A stretch of 64,000 nucleotides of DNA from Tetranychus cinnabarinus (Eukaryota; Arthropoda; Arachnida; Trombidiformes; Tetranychidae), in the NCBI GenBank assembly GCA_022266195.1, contig WHVY01000006.1:372001-436000 (forward strand). Reading direction: 5' to 3'. Under the pieces are notes generated by a model. It saw nothing but the letters and a program-made list of their open reading frames with translations. It searched no databases and had not been told where the DNA came from. How positions within the stretch are numbered: the stretch's first letter is position 1; every line of letters starts with the position of its first letter. The position numbers were made by a program, and so were the translations under genes. Below, piece by piece: positions 27,099 to 41,810 of the stretch.

Positions 27099-30000
27099 AT
27101 TGATATATTGACAGAGTTGAATGTTATTCTTGGTTATCAAAATTGTTGGTATTAATTTATTTCTCGATGAATTAGCATTTCAAGTAGCAATATCCTTTAT
27201 CATACATGAAATATGGAACGAAATGTTTCATATTATATTTTCCATCTGCTTCTCACAATATTTTCCTTGCTTCTTCTTCATCTTCATGATTTTATTTTTC
27301 CGTTTCCTCTTCTAGTTGAATCAAATATGAAATGCTTTTTTTGCTTTCCTATTCATTTTGCTTTTCCTCTTCCACATTCAAAAACACACACACACACACT
27401 ATGCAAAAATTACGTGGAAATTCAGATTCTGTTTCATTAACTATTTAATGATGCATAATTAATCAAAGAAAAAACGTTCAACTATGAAACAAAAGTTAAC
27501 AATAATCACTGAGAATCAAGTGCTAGAATCAGTTTCCTCGACTGGATCACGCTATTCAAAATGATTATCATGGAAACTCTTTTGACAATCATCTGAATTT
27601 CGATGATAATCAAGCAATAATATGAAAAAGAGTTCAAACATTCGACAATTGATTTCGATTTCACTTCGTTTATCATTTTCAAACATTCAGTTTGACTCGA
27701 AACCTTTACCTTACAGATTAACTCATTACCATGGAATGAAGGAAAATATTTTGATGATAATAATTTCCGTGAATCTGACATATCCGGATATGTAATCAGA
27801 TCTCAATGATAACATTGAATAATGATAATCTTTATCATTCGTCATGATCATGATCCGATTCTCTTGTTAGGTATAAAATGCATTTTTTTGCCTTCTCTTT
27901 TTATCTGAATAAGAAACAAAGTTAAAAGAATTATTGTTATCATTATCATGATGAGACATTGGAAACTATTGATCTGAACGAAACTGATTGTTCTCAACGA
28001 AATAACAACAATTTTTCGATTCTTTTTTTTCTCTCTTCTCTTCTTTTCCTCTCAACATTACCAAGAATGTCAACCAATATTTTCATCATCATCCAGAACC
28101 ATTCCTATCTTCACCATGAACATGTTGTCACGCTAAAGCTACCATACAAGGAAGAGGATAAGAAAAACAGAATCAGATTGATCAGATAATGCTCTGAGAA
28201 TTTTCAAGATAAAATTGTTCTCTTGTTCATCTTCTTATTTGATTCCCTTTGATTCTCATCATCAGGCTGATGATAAGGAAAAGTATAACAAAAAACTTGA
28301 ACCAGAATAGAGAGAGAAAGAGACATGATAACATGTTCATGGTATTGTTCATATCATTCTGTTAACCAACATTCTATCAACATGCTTATTCCTTCACTCC
28401 TCATGCTCTATCAGAATTGAGAGATTTTCTTCTTCTTTACACCTTAAGAATTTCTTATAGCTTGGAATATATAAGTTTCTCCTTCAAATCAAGTTCAAAG
28501 TTTCAAAGGTCTCATGGATCGTTACCTTTCCATGGCAAAACTTTCCATAAACTGAAAGTAACTTGAAAACAGTCAATATTTCCATCTCGATTCAGTTTCA
28601 TTTCATATTTCATCTAACTGGTTGCACAACAATTCATTTACATTTTATTTGTTTTAATATTGAAATACTTGAACCTTTTCCTTTTATTGAATATAAATTA
28701 AAAAAAAGGTTGAATGTTCAATGTTGATGGAAATGAAGTATTCCATTTCAAAGGTATTTCATGCAATGTTCACAGGTTTGCTTGATTAAACACTGAAATT
28801 TTTTGCTCAAAAATGAATTACGTTTCTTGTTTAAGATTCATTATGAAAGGTTAAAGACGTGATTGGAGACTCAATCATGAAATCAGTTCTAAAATACATC
28901 AAAATGACGAATGTGCCTCGTACTCATGGTTCAGTTTAGCCATTTGTCTCATGAAATACCATCCAATGCTAAGCAAACATGAAAAATTATACAGCATTAC
29001 GAACAATATCTATTTAGCAAAAGCAAATGACCAATGCAATCCAAATGTTGAAGTCAGTTGTGATAAATAATAATATCGTATTGCAATAAATCTTATAATA
29101 CTTTGCATAAGTCAAGCCTGTTTGTCTTGGACCAAACAACGAATAAAACTAAACATTTCAGTCATCAAAATGAATGTCCCTCGTTTTTGGCCTCTAAGAA
29201 GATAGTTTAAAGGTTTATGGACTTGTAAATGCGATCCGTTTAGCATTATGCATTCATTACTTGAAGCATTGAATGGGTTAAACATAGAAACAAAAGTAAA
29301 AGCTGTTCATAATTTAGGTAATCACAATCTACAATAACGATCTATTAATAGTAATATCAGTATTTGCAATCACCGAAGTAATTGCTTTTCGGTGGCTGTA
29401 ATCATTGTTTTTGGCTTCATCTGTGCACATTTGATGCTGTATTAAGACAAAGACTCCTCTATTTTAATCAAAACTGGCTGCATACTTTGCTTTACAGACT
29501 TTGCGAGTTCCAAATCGTCTTTGATTTTTATTATGGGTAATACTCATATTGCAACGGACTTACTATTTCTTAACAATGGACTTTAAAGTCAAGACAAATC
29601 CCAATCATAATGGAAAGGGAAATCGAAGTCATTTATGTTGCATATTAGATCGAAAACAGTCTGCAACACTTTTTATTCATTTACTATTGAATAATAAACT
29701 AAACTGTTGAGCTTTACATTTTCATTTTGTCAAAAACTACTGAATAATAGTCGGTTTTTAAGAGTTCATGCTTAGTCTAAGACTCAAGGTTGCTGAAGTG
29801 GAGCTGAATGTGAACGAACGCGTAAACTGTCGTTAAGCCAAACCAGAGTCTCTTTGCAACCATAAACTTTTAAAGAGCATCAGCAGGCTTTGTCGACTAA
29901 CCTTTGGGTCAGAGTTATATTCATTTCGATTTTATACCTTTAATAATGCAAAATAACCAAATGATGAACCAGTTTAGCATTTAAATTGACCTGATGACTG

Positions 30001-33000
30001 ACATTTGCTATTGCAACTATTCCATACTTTCAAAATGCATTGCAATCGAATCAACATTTCATGGAAAACGGCATTCAATATTGCATTTCAAAAAGCTATT
30101 CCTGGTTACAAATCTGGTTATTTAACCTGATTGGCACCAACGAAAGTTTCTTGTCATCTATTTTTTAGTCTTAGATCAAAATAAACGCTTTACCAGAATT
30201 TGCACCAACAATTACATAGAAATCACAAAATAACCTAATTATGTGCCCCTTGAATCAATTTTTCAGCCAATATCTGACTCGAATGTGCAAATTAAAAGTC
30301 AGCACAAGTAACAATTAACATTGACAGTTGCATAAATAAGATGAAAACACTCGAGATGAAAAACCCAAGCGAACTCTTTGCTTACACAAAACCCAAATTC
30401 ACGGATTAGTGCATAAATTGACTAACTTTTGGTTTTATAATTAATTTGAAAATGAAAAGGCAACACTTTTTGAATGCTCTTTGTTCAGTTTGATTAATTG
30501 CTACGAAAAATTTAAGTGAAGATGAGAGTTGAATGAAGTTTGGTGAATGAAAAGACTTTGACTGAAATTGATGAGATTTTGGTCACTTTTCGATCATTGA
30601 AATAGTTGAACAAGAAATGCATCGAAATCGGTAACATGTTGTAAAACAATTAAGTAAATCATGGTTAAACTGGGAATGCAGATACAGAATATTATTAATA
30701 GCTGAATAATGGTAAACCTAAATGATCTTTTACATTTAACGATGAGAACTTTTTCCATCACAATAAAAGGCATCACAACAACAGTGTTGAACATTACCAT
30801 TAGTGGAAATATTTTTGCACCACAAACAGTGAATTAATTTGAATCAACAAATTATCACAATTTACTTTACTCCATTTATTATGATAATATTAATAACAAC
30901 ATGGAATAAGAAATTGAATGAATCATTGAGAGCCCAATTTTCTGTGAACAATTATTATTATCATATTATCATTAAAATGTTTTCCATCCTTTGAAAAGTT
31001 ATCCACCGTTTTGATAACCTAATTTAGAAATGCTGAATGAAAATGGAAAATTGAATGTGAAAGTTTCTCATGAAGTGAATGGAATTGAATGGAAAAGGAT
31101 AAATAAGTTTCTCCCTTTATCAGTTAAAGATGGACTTGAATATGTAATGAATTGTAAAGCAACGTGTTAACTGTTGATTGAGTGAAGCAAATTTCTTGTG
31201 AAAATTCAGATTCTTAATGTTATTTGCAGTTGGATGAGGAAAGGAAAGGAAACCTGAAAGAACTAAATTGACTTTAAAAATTCAAGACTCTGGAAGGTTG
31301 GAATGGCGAACAAAAATGGCAGATGGAACAAAATTCAATTTCATTTTCCATGGTAACTGGAGCTTGATTCATCAAAAGCGATGCATTGTTATTTATGATA
31401 ATATGATCTGAACGATCATCAGATTTTTGTTGATAAAAGTTACTCAAGAAATGAAAAGGATGAAAACATGATCAGAACTTTTTGGTCAACCTTAAAAGAA
31501 GGAAAAGCTTCTTTTCATGATTTTTCAATGTTTACACTTCGATCACTTTTTTTGCTGGTAAAAAGTGTAAGATTAATACGAACAAGTTGACCTGATTTGG
31601 AGTAAGTGAATCTGGTCAAATTGAATGGACAGGAAGGTCAAGTGAGGCACAGTTTCAATGGAATCACAGTTTTGTGGTTGAATTTTCAAAATAAACTGTC
31701 AAATCGTTTGCACTCATAAAGGACTAAACATGATAACATTGATGATGATTATGGTTACGATGTTGGAGTAAGAAATTCGTTTGTTCAGATTCATGACGAA
31801 TAAAAACATTTTCTTTCAATAATTTTTCATGATCATCAAAGTAATGGTTTGATATTTATTTAGACTTTATTTCTTGCTCAACAATCAGCTCATGCAAATT
31901 ATAAGTTTACTTGTAATGGCGACATTGACAGCATGTAATTACACAATGTGCATGTTCAAATAATATCACCTTATGATGATCATCATGATGGTGGTGATGG
32001 TGATGAACAGAAAAGAGGTTATCATCAGAAGTTCATTTTGCTTTATCTTTGCTTCTAAATCAACTTTTGATGTTTCTGTTCAATGTAAATACTATTTACT
32101 TTGCTTCATTGATAATGATAGCAATAATAGGAAAGGCTGGATGGAGACGTGAAAGGTGTCATTAAGGCAAATCAATTGCAATCAGGATAAGAAGATGAAC
32201 AAGGTAAAGGATCAGAATACAGGGTGTTTCTGTGTTGACATGATAACACGTTTATTGATTTGGTGGCTTCAGTAGAATCCAGTTCATCGAAATAAACTCT
32301 TTTTTCGCTGTTGATTTGCACTTCAAATGAAGCTGTGAATGTTAGGGAATCTCTAAGTTTACGATAAATCAAGAAAGCTAAATGTAAATTGATTAGCTCG
32401 AAACAGATGCAAAGATATTCGAGTTGGCGAGAAAACGAGTTTGAGTTCTTATTCTGGATTTATCCTGCAAATGTTAGTGAATGAAATGCAAAGACTCGAG
32501 TTGGGAATAACTTTAGCAGAAGTAAATTTTGCTTTTGCATTTGAATGCATTTCAATCTTGAAGATTCACACTTGCATGTTAAAATGCTGAACGAAACTGT
32601 TTTGAGCTTTATATTTGGTTATGAAAGTGTAATAAATAAATCGAAACCGATAAGTTTAATTGGACTAAATTTATATCAAATAAATGCTTACCTAAAGCTT
32701 AGTATTTGCTAATTCAATGAACGAAAAAGTCTTTTTAGTTTGCAGAACTAAATCGAGAATAAATAACGACTTTGCAATGCAACGAAACGTGCTAAAGCTC
32801 ATGGAAATGGAGGCTTCATCTGCAATGTTTCGCTATTTGCAATTCGAGTTTATAATGGTTTAGACATCGAACTTTTAAAATTGTATTCTCTCCATCTAAA
32901 CATATTAGGATTCAATAAGGAGTTAATCAAGCATTTATGAGCAAATTATGCCTTAAGATATTTAGCAATTCACAGTAAATTAAATCGCCAAGAATTGGAT

Positions 33001-36000
33001 AAAGTTTTCTGTTTCAATGGCATTCGATGAAAATTCCAGTTTTTATTGAATATTCAGTTGTTTGCAAAAACACAAACTTGAAACTTGAAATGCTGACAAT
33101 TAAAAGAGCAAAGCTAAGCTGGAATATTTTTTCAATTGAAGATCCGAAGATCAACAAATGTTATGTGCTTTTAAGACTCAGTTTTTTGCTGCTTCAGGAA
33201 AGAACAGAATAGATCCGAAAACCATCTGAATAGACAGAATTTAATTCTTGCGACTTTGTAGAGATCATATTGGAAAGTAAAGGAAAAATTGAACCAACAA
33301 TCCTTTTCCCGTTTAAACACAAGTCTCTTCAAGTCAACACACATTAGCAATTAATCAATTTTCACTGAATTTGTTTCAAGCCTCAATCACTTTACAAATC
33401 AGAATCAAGTTCATTACCAGAACACAAAAGTCTGAAGTTCTTGTGATAATTCATCACTTTTCAGTGATTCATTCCTCCTCCTGTTTCTCCTCCTTATCTC
33501 ATCAACATTGAAATGATCATCATTATGTTCATGATCATCACCTTGTTCCTTGTAATCAACTATCACTGAACTAAATAACAATATCGAGTTACAAAAGGTA
33601 ATTATTCTAATTGTGATTGGTTAAATTTACCTTCTTTTGGAATTTAGATTATCGAGAAAAGAATTTGTTTTAACAAGTTTATTATTAATTCATTTCAACA
33701 TTGACTAAATTCGTTGTTTAATTAAGCTAAATTATTGATAAATGCAAAGTCTGCAAACATTCAAATGGTAACATTATTTTTGTTATTCAGTATAATTTGG
33801 TGATAACATTTCAACTGAACAATATACAGAACTGAAGCAATTTTATTCACTGAATTAATGAAACAGAAACAGTTAATGGAATTTGAATTGCATTTTAATT
33901 TTCGCTCTAACAATTTACAATAATAATGGAAGGAAAGGGATTTCTCATTCTTCGAGCCATTCAATGGTTGACTTCATTTCATGCTTAATTACATGGCATT
34001 CAGTCAATACCTGTTCTCATGCCATTGGAGTTTTATCAGCAAATTAAGTGAAAAAGTTATTTTGTTCAAATTATTTCGAAGGAAAATGAAACTTTTTCAA
34101 ATATTCGTAAAAAAGCTTCCAAACAGAAAGTTTATTATTAGCAACAAACAACATCAATTAGAACGATTTCAATGATAAAATTCTCGCTATTCAACGATTA
34201 AGATGAATAATCGATATTTTGTTTCCTAAATGAATGCCTTTATTGTTACATTGTATTTCAATTGCCATCAATAAAACAATGAGTAAAGACGCTTTTCCCG
34301 AATTTCATTTCAAAGAAATAAATTGATTAAAAACTTTCTTCCATTTCATGTCAACTGCAAATGCTAATTGTTGTATCAACTAATCAACTATTGGGTTTAA
34401 GAAAGAAAATCGAAGTTAATTAATCAGATTTGGCAGTTTCAACGAGACAATATCTTTCAATGTAATACGAAAAGCGATTCCAACTAAGAGCAAAGTGTAA
34501 ACCAGAAACTATCATTGCTTAGAAAGGTTAAGTTAACTATTAGAACGAACATTTGATCTCATTTTCGAGGCCTGTTAGCATGAGTTGTAAGACTATCGAA
34601 TGAGTTGTCTTCGTGGAAATAAAGATCGTCTTGGAAATGGTTGATATAAGTCGAGTTATTTGGATGGATTGTTGAGATTCGTTGAGATCGTTTGTTGAGT
34701 TAGTTTGAGGGAAGCAAAAGGTGGAAATGGTCGTGAATTGGATTGATCGAATAGGTTTTATTGAACGTTGAGATAATCGTATGATTTATTGATGATCATT
34801 GGGTTGCGATTTACATGCAATTATTAAAAATGGCGTGTAATGATCACGAGTTTGTTGAAAAGAAACGAGAAAAGGTTGGAAGACAAAGTGTCACATCAAC
34901 TAGCATTTCATGTTAACTTTTTCATTGAAAATGTTAATTGACTTGATGAACAATATACAAGATTATGTTGATAATTTTCAAGGATCATCTTGAGCAAGTT
35001 CATTTGGCAGAGATGAATGTGAAAAGTCGCTAAGATGATTGATGAATGTTTGAGGTTTCATCTGATAAAATTTAACTTGAAAACGAAAATGAAAGGATGA
35101 TGAACAAGAAGAAGAAGATGATGTTGGTAAAGATAGAGTTGAATGTAAAATTAAACCAAAGGCCATGAGAAGAAGTCGCAAGATGATTGCAAGTGTTTTG
35201 CTGTTTCACTAATTAAAGTAACTTTATTTTATTTTAAACTTTTCGCCTCATTTAGCACAACTTTAATCAACTTTTCTGTATTTCACTTTGTTTTCCTGGC
35301 GACAACAATTTACAAATCCCATTTGAATGAAGACAAATGTTCAACTTTTCAATTGCAACTTTAAACTAACCAAAAGACTCGTCTTCATCAAGACAATGTT
35401 CAGCTTGAAAGGATATAAACAATGAGGAAGAAGATGATAATCAATGGTGAAAACAGGGGAAGAAAAAGGTTAAGAATTGAGCAAAATTCTGAAGTTGATG
35501 CCAACACTTGGATCATTAAAATTGAGTCAAAAGTCGCACAAAAATGAATCAAGTTGAAAAGCGCAACCAATTTGTGAAAACAAAAAGCTCTGCTTAACCA
35601 AATCAAACCAGAAAATTGATTGAACAACAAAGATTAACATTAAAACCCAAACCCAAAACTGGTAAACCTTTTGCTTTGTTTAACCCAAACAATCATTTTA
35701 TATGTAAATTGAAAGTAATTTGTGTTTAATTGTAAAGAATCAAAAGTCGATTAAAAGACTAGTTTTAATGATCAACTTTGCAATGTAATTCAATTAGTTT
35801 GACAAATTTTAATTTAATTTACTTTTGTCTCTCATCAAATCCAATAACTTGATTAAAGGTGAAATTAATAAACTTTGTAAAGCTCTTCTCGCCCTCAAAT
35901 TGATTCAATGTTACTGTTTACTTTGAAAGTTGTTTAATCAATTAACAGAACTAATTTAATAGCTTTTGTTTGTTTATTGTTACAGTTAATTTATTGTTAT

Positions 36001-39000
36001 TAACAATCAACAATGTTGTTAACTTTTTGCAATTACTTCCGATTCACTTTTATCATCACTTTATTTTCAGTTTACTTTTCTTGTTGAACATTGTTTGAAC
36101 AGGAAAACGATGGTTAACCTGATAAACGTGAAACGGAAAGTGAATTGGTGTCAATAAATTACAGTTAAACGTTTTCAAGAACATTATTTATAAGGTAATT
36201 TCAGGGTAATCAGAGTGATCAGAAAAGTCGGATAATTAATTGAAATTGAAAGTTAAATTGATCAATAAATCATCACTGGAATGAGACGAAATCTCAAGAT
36301 TGATTGGATAAAAGGTTAAAATGGCATTTCGCTTCAAAACACTTTTTGAAACATTTTTATAACTCGAATCAAATTTCGATGATTAATTAAGTTCTGTTTC
36401 AATCGTCAAACACTGAAAAATGAGAGTTAAAGTGAAATCGAAAGATTAATCAACAGATTTTCCGTTCTATTGAAAGACTTTTGCATTTCTTTGCTTTTCC
36501 AATGTCAACTCTTGAAGTTATTGATTGAACACTGAACATGAATAAGTTTCAATCTGGAAATGCATTTCCAAGTCGAACTTGTGAAACACCTTGTAAAGTA
36601 ATTTTATTAATTGCTCAAGGCAACTCGAACTATCTGATGAATCTTTTTGGAAACTTTTTATCATTTATCTTGAAATTCGTTTAATCTTTTTTCTCAGGTT
36701 TCTCAGTCTCAAGATTTATCTGTTTCTAGCTTCATTCTGTTCAGTGCAACCAAATTACCGCATTTATGGATTAAAAACATTTCATGTTTCGTTTTTTTCT
36801 CAATCTTTTTTTCTGTTTAAATTGTTCATTAAGATTTACTTTTAATCTTTTGGTGATTAAAATTCAATCATAATTCTTGCAATTTATATTAGTTACACTG
36901 ATGTAATCATTTTAAGAACTTTTTTCTCTCCAAAAAATAAGACTTTTTATAATGAAATTTTTGTTTTTCAGTTTTGTTCCAATTTTGTGTTAAACTTTTT
37001 TTTTGTTCTTGAAGCTTTTCTTGCAAAATGCACTTTACATTTACAGTAAAGTTGATGAAATTTATCATGAATGATGAAAGGAAAGAAAAAGTTGACAATT
37101 TTACTCTAGTAAATTGATATTAGATAATAGACTTTTGTATTTCACCAAATTATTGTTATTATACAAGAAATATGATTCGAAAATGAGAAACACTTTGAAT
37201 GAAATGTAAGTTGATAACGATAATTAATCAAAATTGACTTGAATCTTAGCATTTCTCTTGATTCAGATAAAGTTTGAGTATAAAGAATGATCTTGTCAAC
37301 TGAAGGAAACAAGAGAAGTGACTGAGAAAACTCTTGAAACTCTATTGAACATCAGTTGGAATTTAATATCAAATTTCAACTAATTTGCTTTACAACTTTC
37401 CAAAATGGATGAAAGTGATTAAAAAGTGTTGAGACATTTTCCGTTGAGAGAATGCAATTTTCATGTGAATCCTGAAAACATGATCAGTTGTTTCCATGTT
37501 GTTTTCAACTACTTTTGTTCAAAGCTGAAGCTCTAGAGGATTTATATTGAATCAATATTGACAATGAAATGAGAAACTTTAATTTCAAATGAGAAAGGAT
37601 AATGTTTATAATGGCTTAAGAAGAAACGAGAAGAAGAAGAAGAAAAAAAGAACTCGAATTATGAATCAAAGTAAATGGAGTTGAGATGATAATTCTGATG
37701 ATGTTTGGTGTAAATTAGTGTCAAACGATTGGAATCCAAATAGCCTGGAACAAGTTGAAGTTGGAACAGAAAAAGGTAAAGAAAATGGCGAAGATGGAAA
37801 AAGAAAGAAAAGCAAAAAATTAAGAAGATTGGATATTAAATTGAATACTTGTTACTCAGATGACATCTAAAATGAAACTGTGAAAGTAATTGAGATGATA
37901 AGAACCTTATATATATAAACATGAGTTATCATTCCCAGTGTTCACTCCCAATACCATGCGTTGAGCAACTGAAATGGTTGAAAGAAAAGAGTAAAAAAAG
38001 AAGTTCTTTTTTTCCATCGAGTTCATGATGATCCTAATGATGATGATTCTCTTTTAGTTTTACCATTTCAGTTCATTCTCTAACTTGAAACCAATACAAA
38101 GTTTTCGCTTCTCGACTTAACAACACTTTCCTCATTTTTGGTCGTCAAAACTTTTCTGCAAAATTTAAGCAAAGATGAAATTGAAAAATTGATGTTCTTT
38201 ACTCTCATCTTTACATCAACCTTTCACTATCATCAATATCATTATCATCCATTTGCAGTTGCAGTTGCCTTTTCAGGGTTCATCGTTTAAACCATCAAAA
38301 TATTTTTTCCATTCTTATCCACTCATGGAAGGCAGAATGTGCAAGATTACTCGCAATTTGAAACTAAATGATGTGAGTCGATACTTTATCTTCTTTACCA
38401 TCGCCATTGTTTCACTTATCCTCAACATTGAACTTTACAGGGAAACACACACAAATTGCTCATTTCTTTTCATTAATAATTACAGTCAATAATTTGGAAA
38501 CTTTGATAAGACAACTTTTTTTTGCAAATCAAACAAATCACAATTTTAATGCACGTTTTTTAATCAACCTTTCAATTAGTCATCTTTTATTAAGAGTTAT
38601 TACATGTCTGCAAGGAATTGTATTTTTAATCAAAGTTTATGACTTCATGAATCTTTAATGGAAAGAGCAAACTTTCGATTAAAGGTTTGGTTGAAGGTAA
38701 TTCAACTGAATCTAAGAGCACTTAATTTATCCATTTTGTGTTTTGCATTCAGCATCAGTCAGAAGCAGTTCTATTCAACGTGATTCGGAAGTTATATATC
38801 GATGAATTAGAAATGCATTTTGACGGAAACACAAAAATATCACTTGAATCGAAAACAAACTCGATAATTCAGAGACACTGAATATCACACAGACACTAAT
38901 CGAGAAGAACTTACGTAAATACTTAGAATTTACGTAACTACTGAACATCATCGATTTCATTAGAACATAAATTTCGATATTTCTAATGAATTCTTGTACT

Positions 39001-41234
39001 CTTTTGAAATGATATCGACAGCAACAAGCAAGTGAAAGTTATGATCAAAAGAAGTTAAATTGTTTGAAATTCAATCAAAGGCGAAAAGTTTTTTAAAATT
39101 GATTTACTTCATCGAAGAACGAAAAGGTCCGCAATGATTGAAGCGATAGAACGATCTTCTTTTCTTTCAAAATTGAAATTCAAGGCGAATTCAGATGCAA
39201 ATCTTGTTGAACAGTGAAGTATTTAACACTGGTTTATTGGATTAAAGGTAACAACATAATGCATTCGGAATCATTAATTATTCATATTCATTAATTATTG
39301 AGTTATTTTGCATGAAAATGCGCGTTTTGAGACCTGATTGAAGCAGTAAATGTTTTCTAGAACTTTTTAGGTTGAAAGAAAAACTGTTTTTAATTTTGTT
39401 GAGATTATTTTATGCTCGATGAATGAAGTGAACTGAATAAAGTGTGAATAGAAGGCATTCAATGGAAGCTAATTGATCTTGTTTTTTCTTCTTCTTTGAT
39501 TAGCCATTGAAATACGGACATTTGTAAAGTAATTGCCATTTCATGAATTGAATGAGGTTTGGCCACTAATCTGATTGAAAACAGAACCATCTTAAATCCT
39601 GAATTGATTAATATTTCATCTTTTCTTCACTTTAATCTAACATGGAGAAGGAAGAAAAGGAAGAAATGTTCTTGTAAGAATCCAAACTATTTGTTAATAT
39701 TGCCTTTTGTTGAGAGACGATAAACAACAATAATATACAAACCTGTTTCTATTACTTTTGTATTTGCCCTTTTCACTGACAATTTTATTGTAATAATACA
39801 CAAACATACACACATTTTCATTTCTCAGTCAACAATTTATTTGATATAAAAGGTTAGGATTGGACTGTTTTCTTGGTGTAACTCAAAAAAGAAGAAGATA
39901 AAAGAAAGAAAATAATACGATATCTTCCAACATTCTTGTTGGCATTGTCAACAAAAATGAATTGTGATAACCCAAGAATATTACTTCATCTAATGTTATC
40001 TATCTGTGACCAGAAGAAGTAGCAACACACCAACAAGGAAGGCAAAAGAAACAAGTAAATAAATAAAATATAATTCACTCGAAAGCGATAACATTATAAG
40101 AATGCATTCCCAGCAGAAGCAGCAAATTCTTAGACAAGGTAATAACTTCACTTTTCAGTTGTTTGAATTAATAGACGCCATTATTCATTCCTGCAACTTT
40201 TTACATCATTTAATAACTCAATTCAATATTTAAATGGGAATTGAAATGCCAATAAAAATGCTTGAAACAGTTCAAGTAAATATTGAAACGACTTCGAACT
40301 TGAAATGGATTTTCGCAATTTAGTGATTCTTCCAGTTTCCAAAATGAACATTAATCGATGTAAGAAGCAATTTGCAAGGATTTCGTCGAAATGAGTTAAC
40401 TTCGATTCTGTTAACTTTTGTTTTCAATTTAAATGATAAATCAATTTCGACTGTTTAAATGTGATAAATAATGTATATAAATCACTTGAAGTTTTGAGGA
40501 AATGTTCATTTTCCAATAATAAATAAGTTATCATGAAGCCAGTGGAATTGGTTTTCTTTTTCTATTAACGGCTGATTCGGAATGATTTTGATTTGGCGAA
40601 ACAACAATATTCTCAATGGATATTAGCTATTGAATTATAATGATGGAATCAAGTTGATAATGTTCATTTGTGCAAAAGTTATTAGTTGAATCTCATGAAG
40701 ATTGGAACAAGTGATAAAAGTTGATATTAAAGTGAGAAAGGCTACTTTCTGAGTGGCTTTGTGAATTGGGAATAACTTCAAGTGAGAAACTCGATATTTT
40801 CAGTAAACTATTATTTCAATTGAAACTTACAAATATGTTGGAACTTTTTAGATGAACCTTTTTACATGCTTCTTATCATACAGCTTTTTCCTTTATTACT
40901 TTCAAGAGAGAGAGAAAAGAGAATCATCATTTTACCTGTAAAGTTGATCGAAAAGTAAAAGGTAAGGAAAAAGATGGAGGAAGAAAATGTTCAACGAAAA
41001 GATGGAAAAGAATAGGAAATAAGATTTCACCCTGTGATGGAAAACATCAATCAAATTCTTGAAAAGAAGAGATGATAATGAGATTGAAATTTTCAATGAA
41101 CATTGTTTCCTTGATTATCTCGTGCTAACATGAAAATTAACTTTTTACCTCAATAGTCCAAATGAACAGAACAACATCTTTGAAGACTGTTAATCAAATG
41201 AACTTCACTTTCGTGTAACGAAAAAAAAACATTT

Positions 41235-41810
41235 TCACCATAAATTCCAACAGAAAATAAGGTGAAAATTGATGAAAATCAAGAACAGAATCACGAACAT
41301 TTTATTCCAAAAAATGGACAAACTTGAATTTTCTACTTTTTCAACAAAAATTTTGATAAAATTAAAATTAATTTCTCCAAACAGAACAAAATGATTACAT
41401 GATTTGGAATGTTTCCAAATGTTATTGAAACAGAACCAAGGAAAGGATAAAAAGGTCTGAAGACGAAAATGAACATTTAAAGGATAACAAAAAGATGTGT
41501 TTATGGTTACAATGTTTTCCTCGCAACGAAAGATATTGAACCAGAAAATTGATATTATTCGATAATATTTACTCCCAGACAATTTGTGAACAATAAATGT
41601 TGCCATTTGGTTATTTGTTTGATAGATGATAAGCGATTGAAGATGCAATGTTAACCTGTCATTTACATGGTAGTTTTCATATTGAATCGTCCTGTAAAAT
41701 GAATGTGAAACAAGAAGAGTAAACAAAATTATCATCATTATCTGAGCAACATTTTCAACATTCACTGTAAATGGACTAAATGTTGCTGATAAACCATTAG
41801 ATGACTTCAT
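41235..41810 (-). CDS. orphan open frame of 191 codons in the Shaker intron
   Basis: The longest uninterrupted frame inside the giant intron. It begins MKSSNGLSATFSPF and is rich in Phe, Ile and Asn, with two hydrophobic stretches (roughly residues 24-38 and the last 25). I recognise no family or motif. Composition matches translation of T-rich DNA, and it ends in a hydrophobic tail without obvious charges. It could be chance, a decayed membrane protein, or a small nested gene on the same strand as Shaker. I favour chance. Confidence 0.12.
   Translation of the reverse strand: MKSSNGLSATFSPFTVNVENVAQIMMIILFTLLVSHSFYRTIQYENYHVNDRLTLHLQSLIIYQTNNQMATFIVHKLSGSKYYRIISIFWFNIFRCEENIVTINTSFCYPLNVHFRLQTFLSFPWFCFNNIWKHSKSCNHFVLFGEINFNFIKIFVEKVENSSLSIFWNKMFVILFLIFINFHLIFCWNLW

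Noticed and set aside
29350..29395. Small hairpin (ATCACCGAA / TTCGGTGGC)
   Set aside because: Stem of only about 7-9 bp with no surrounding symmetry or RNA-gene signals.
38775..38960. Minus-strand ATG frame with a GTAAGT donor as another Shaker first exon
   Set aside because: The piece before the donor ends in phase 1, while the exon at 21069 needs phase 2; no other support.
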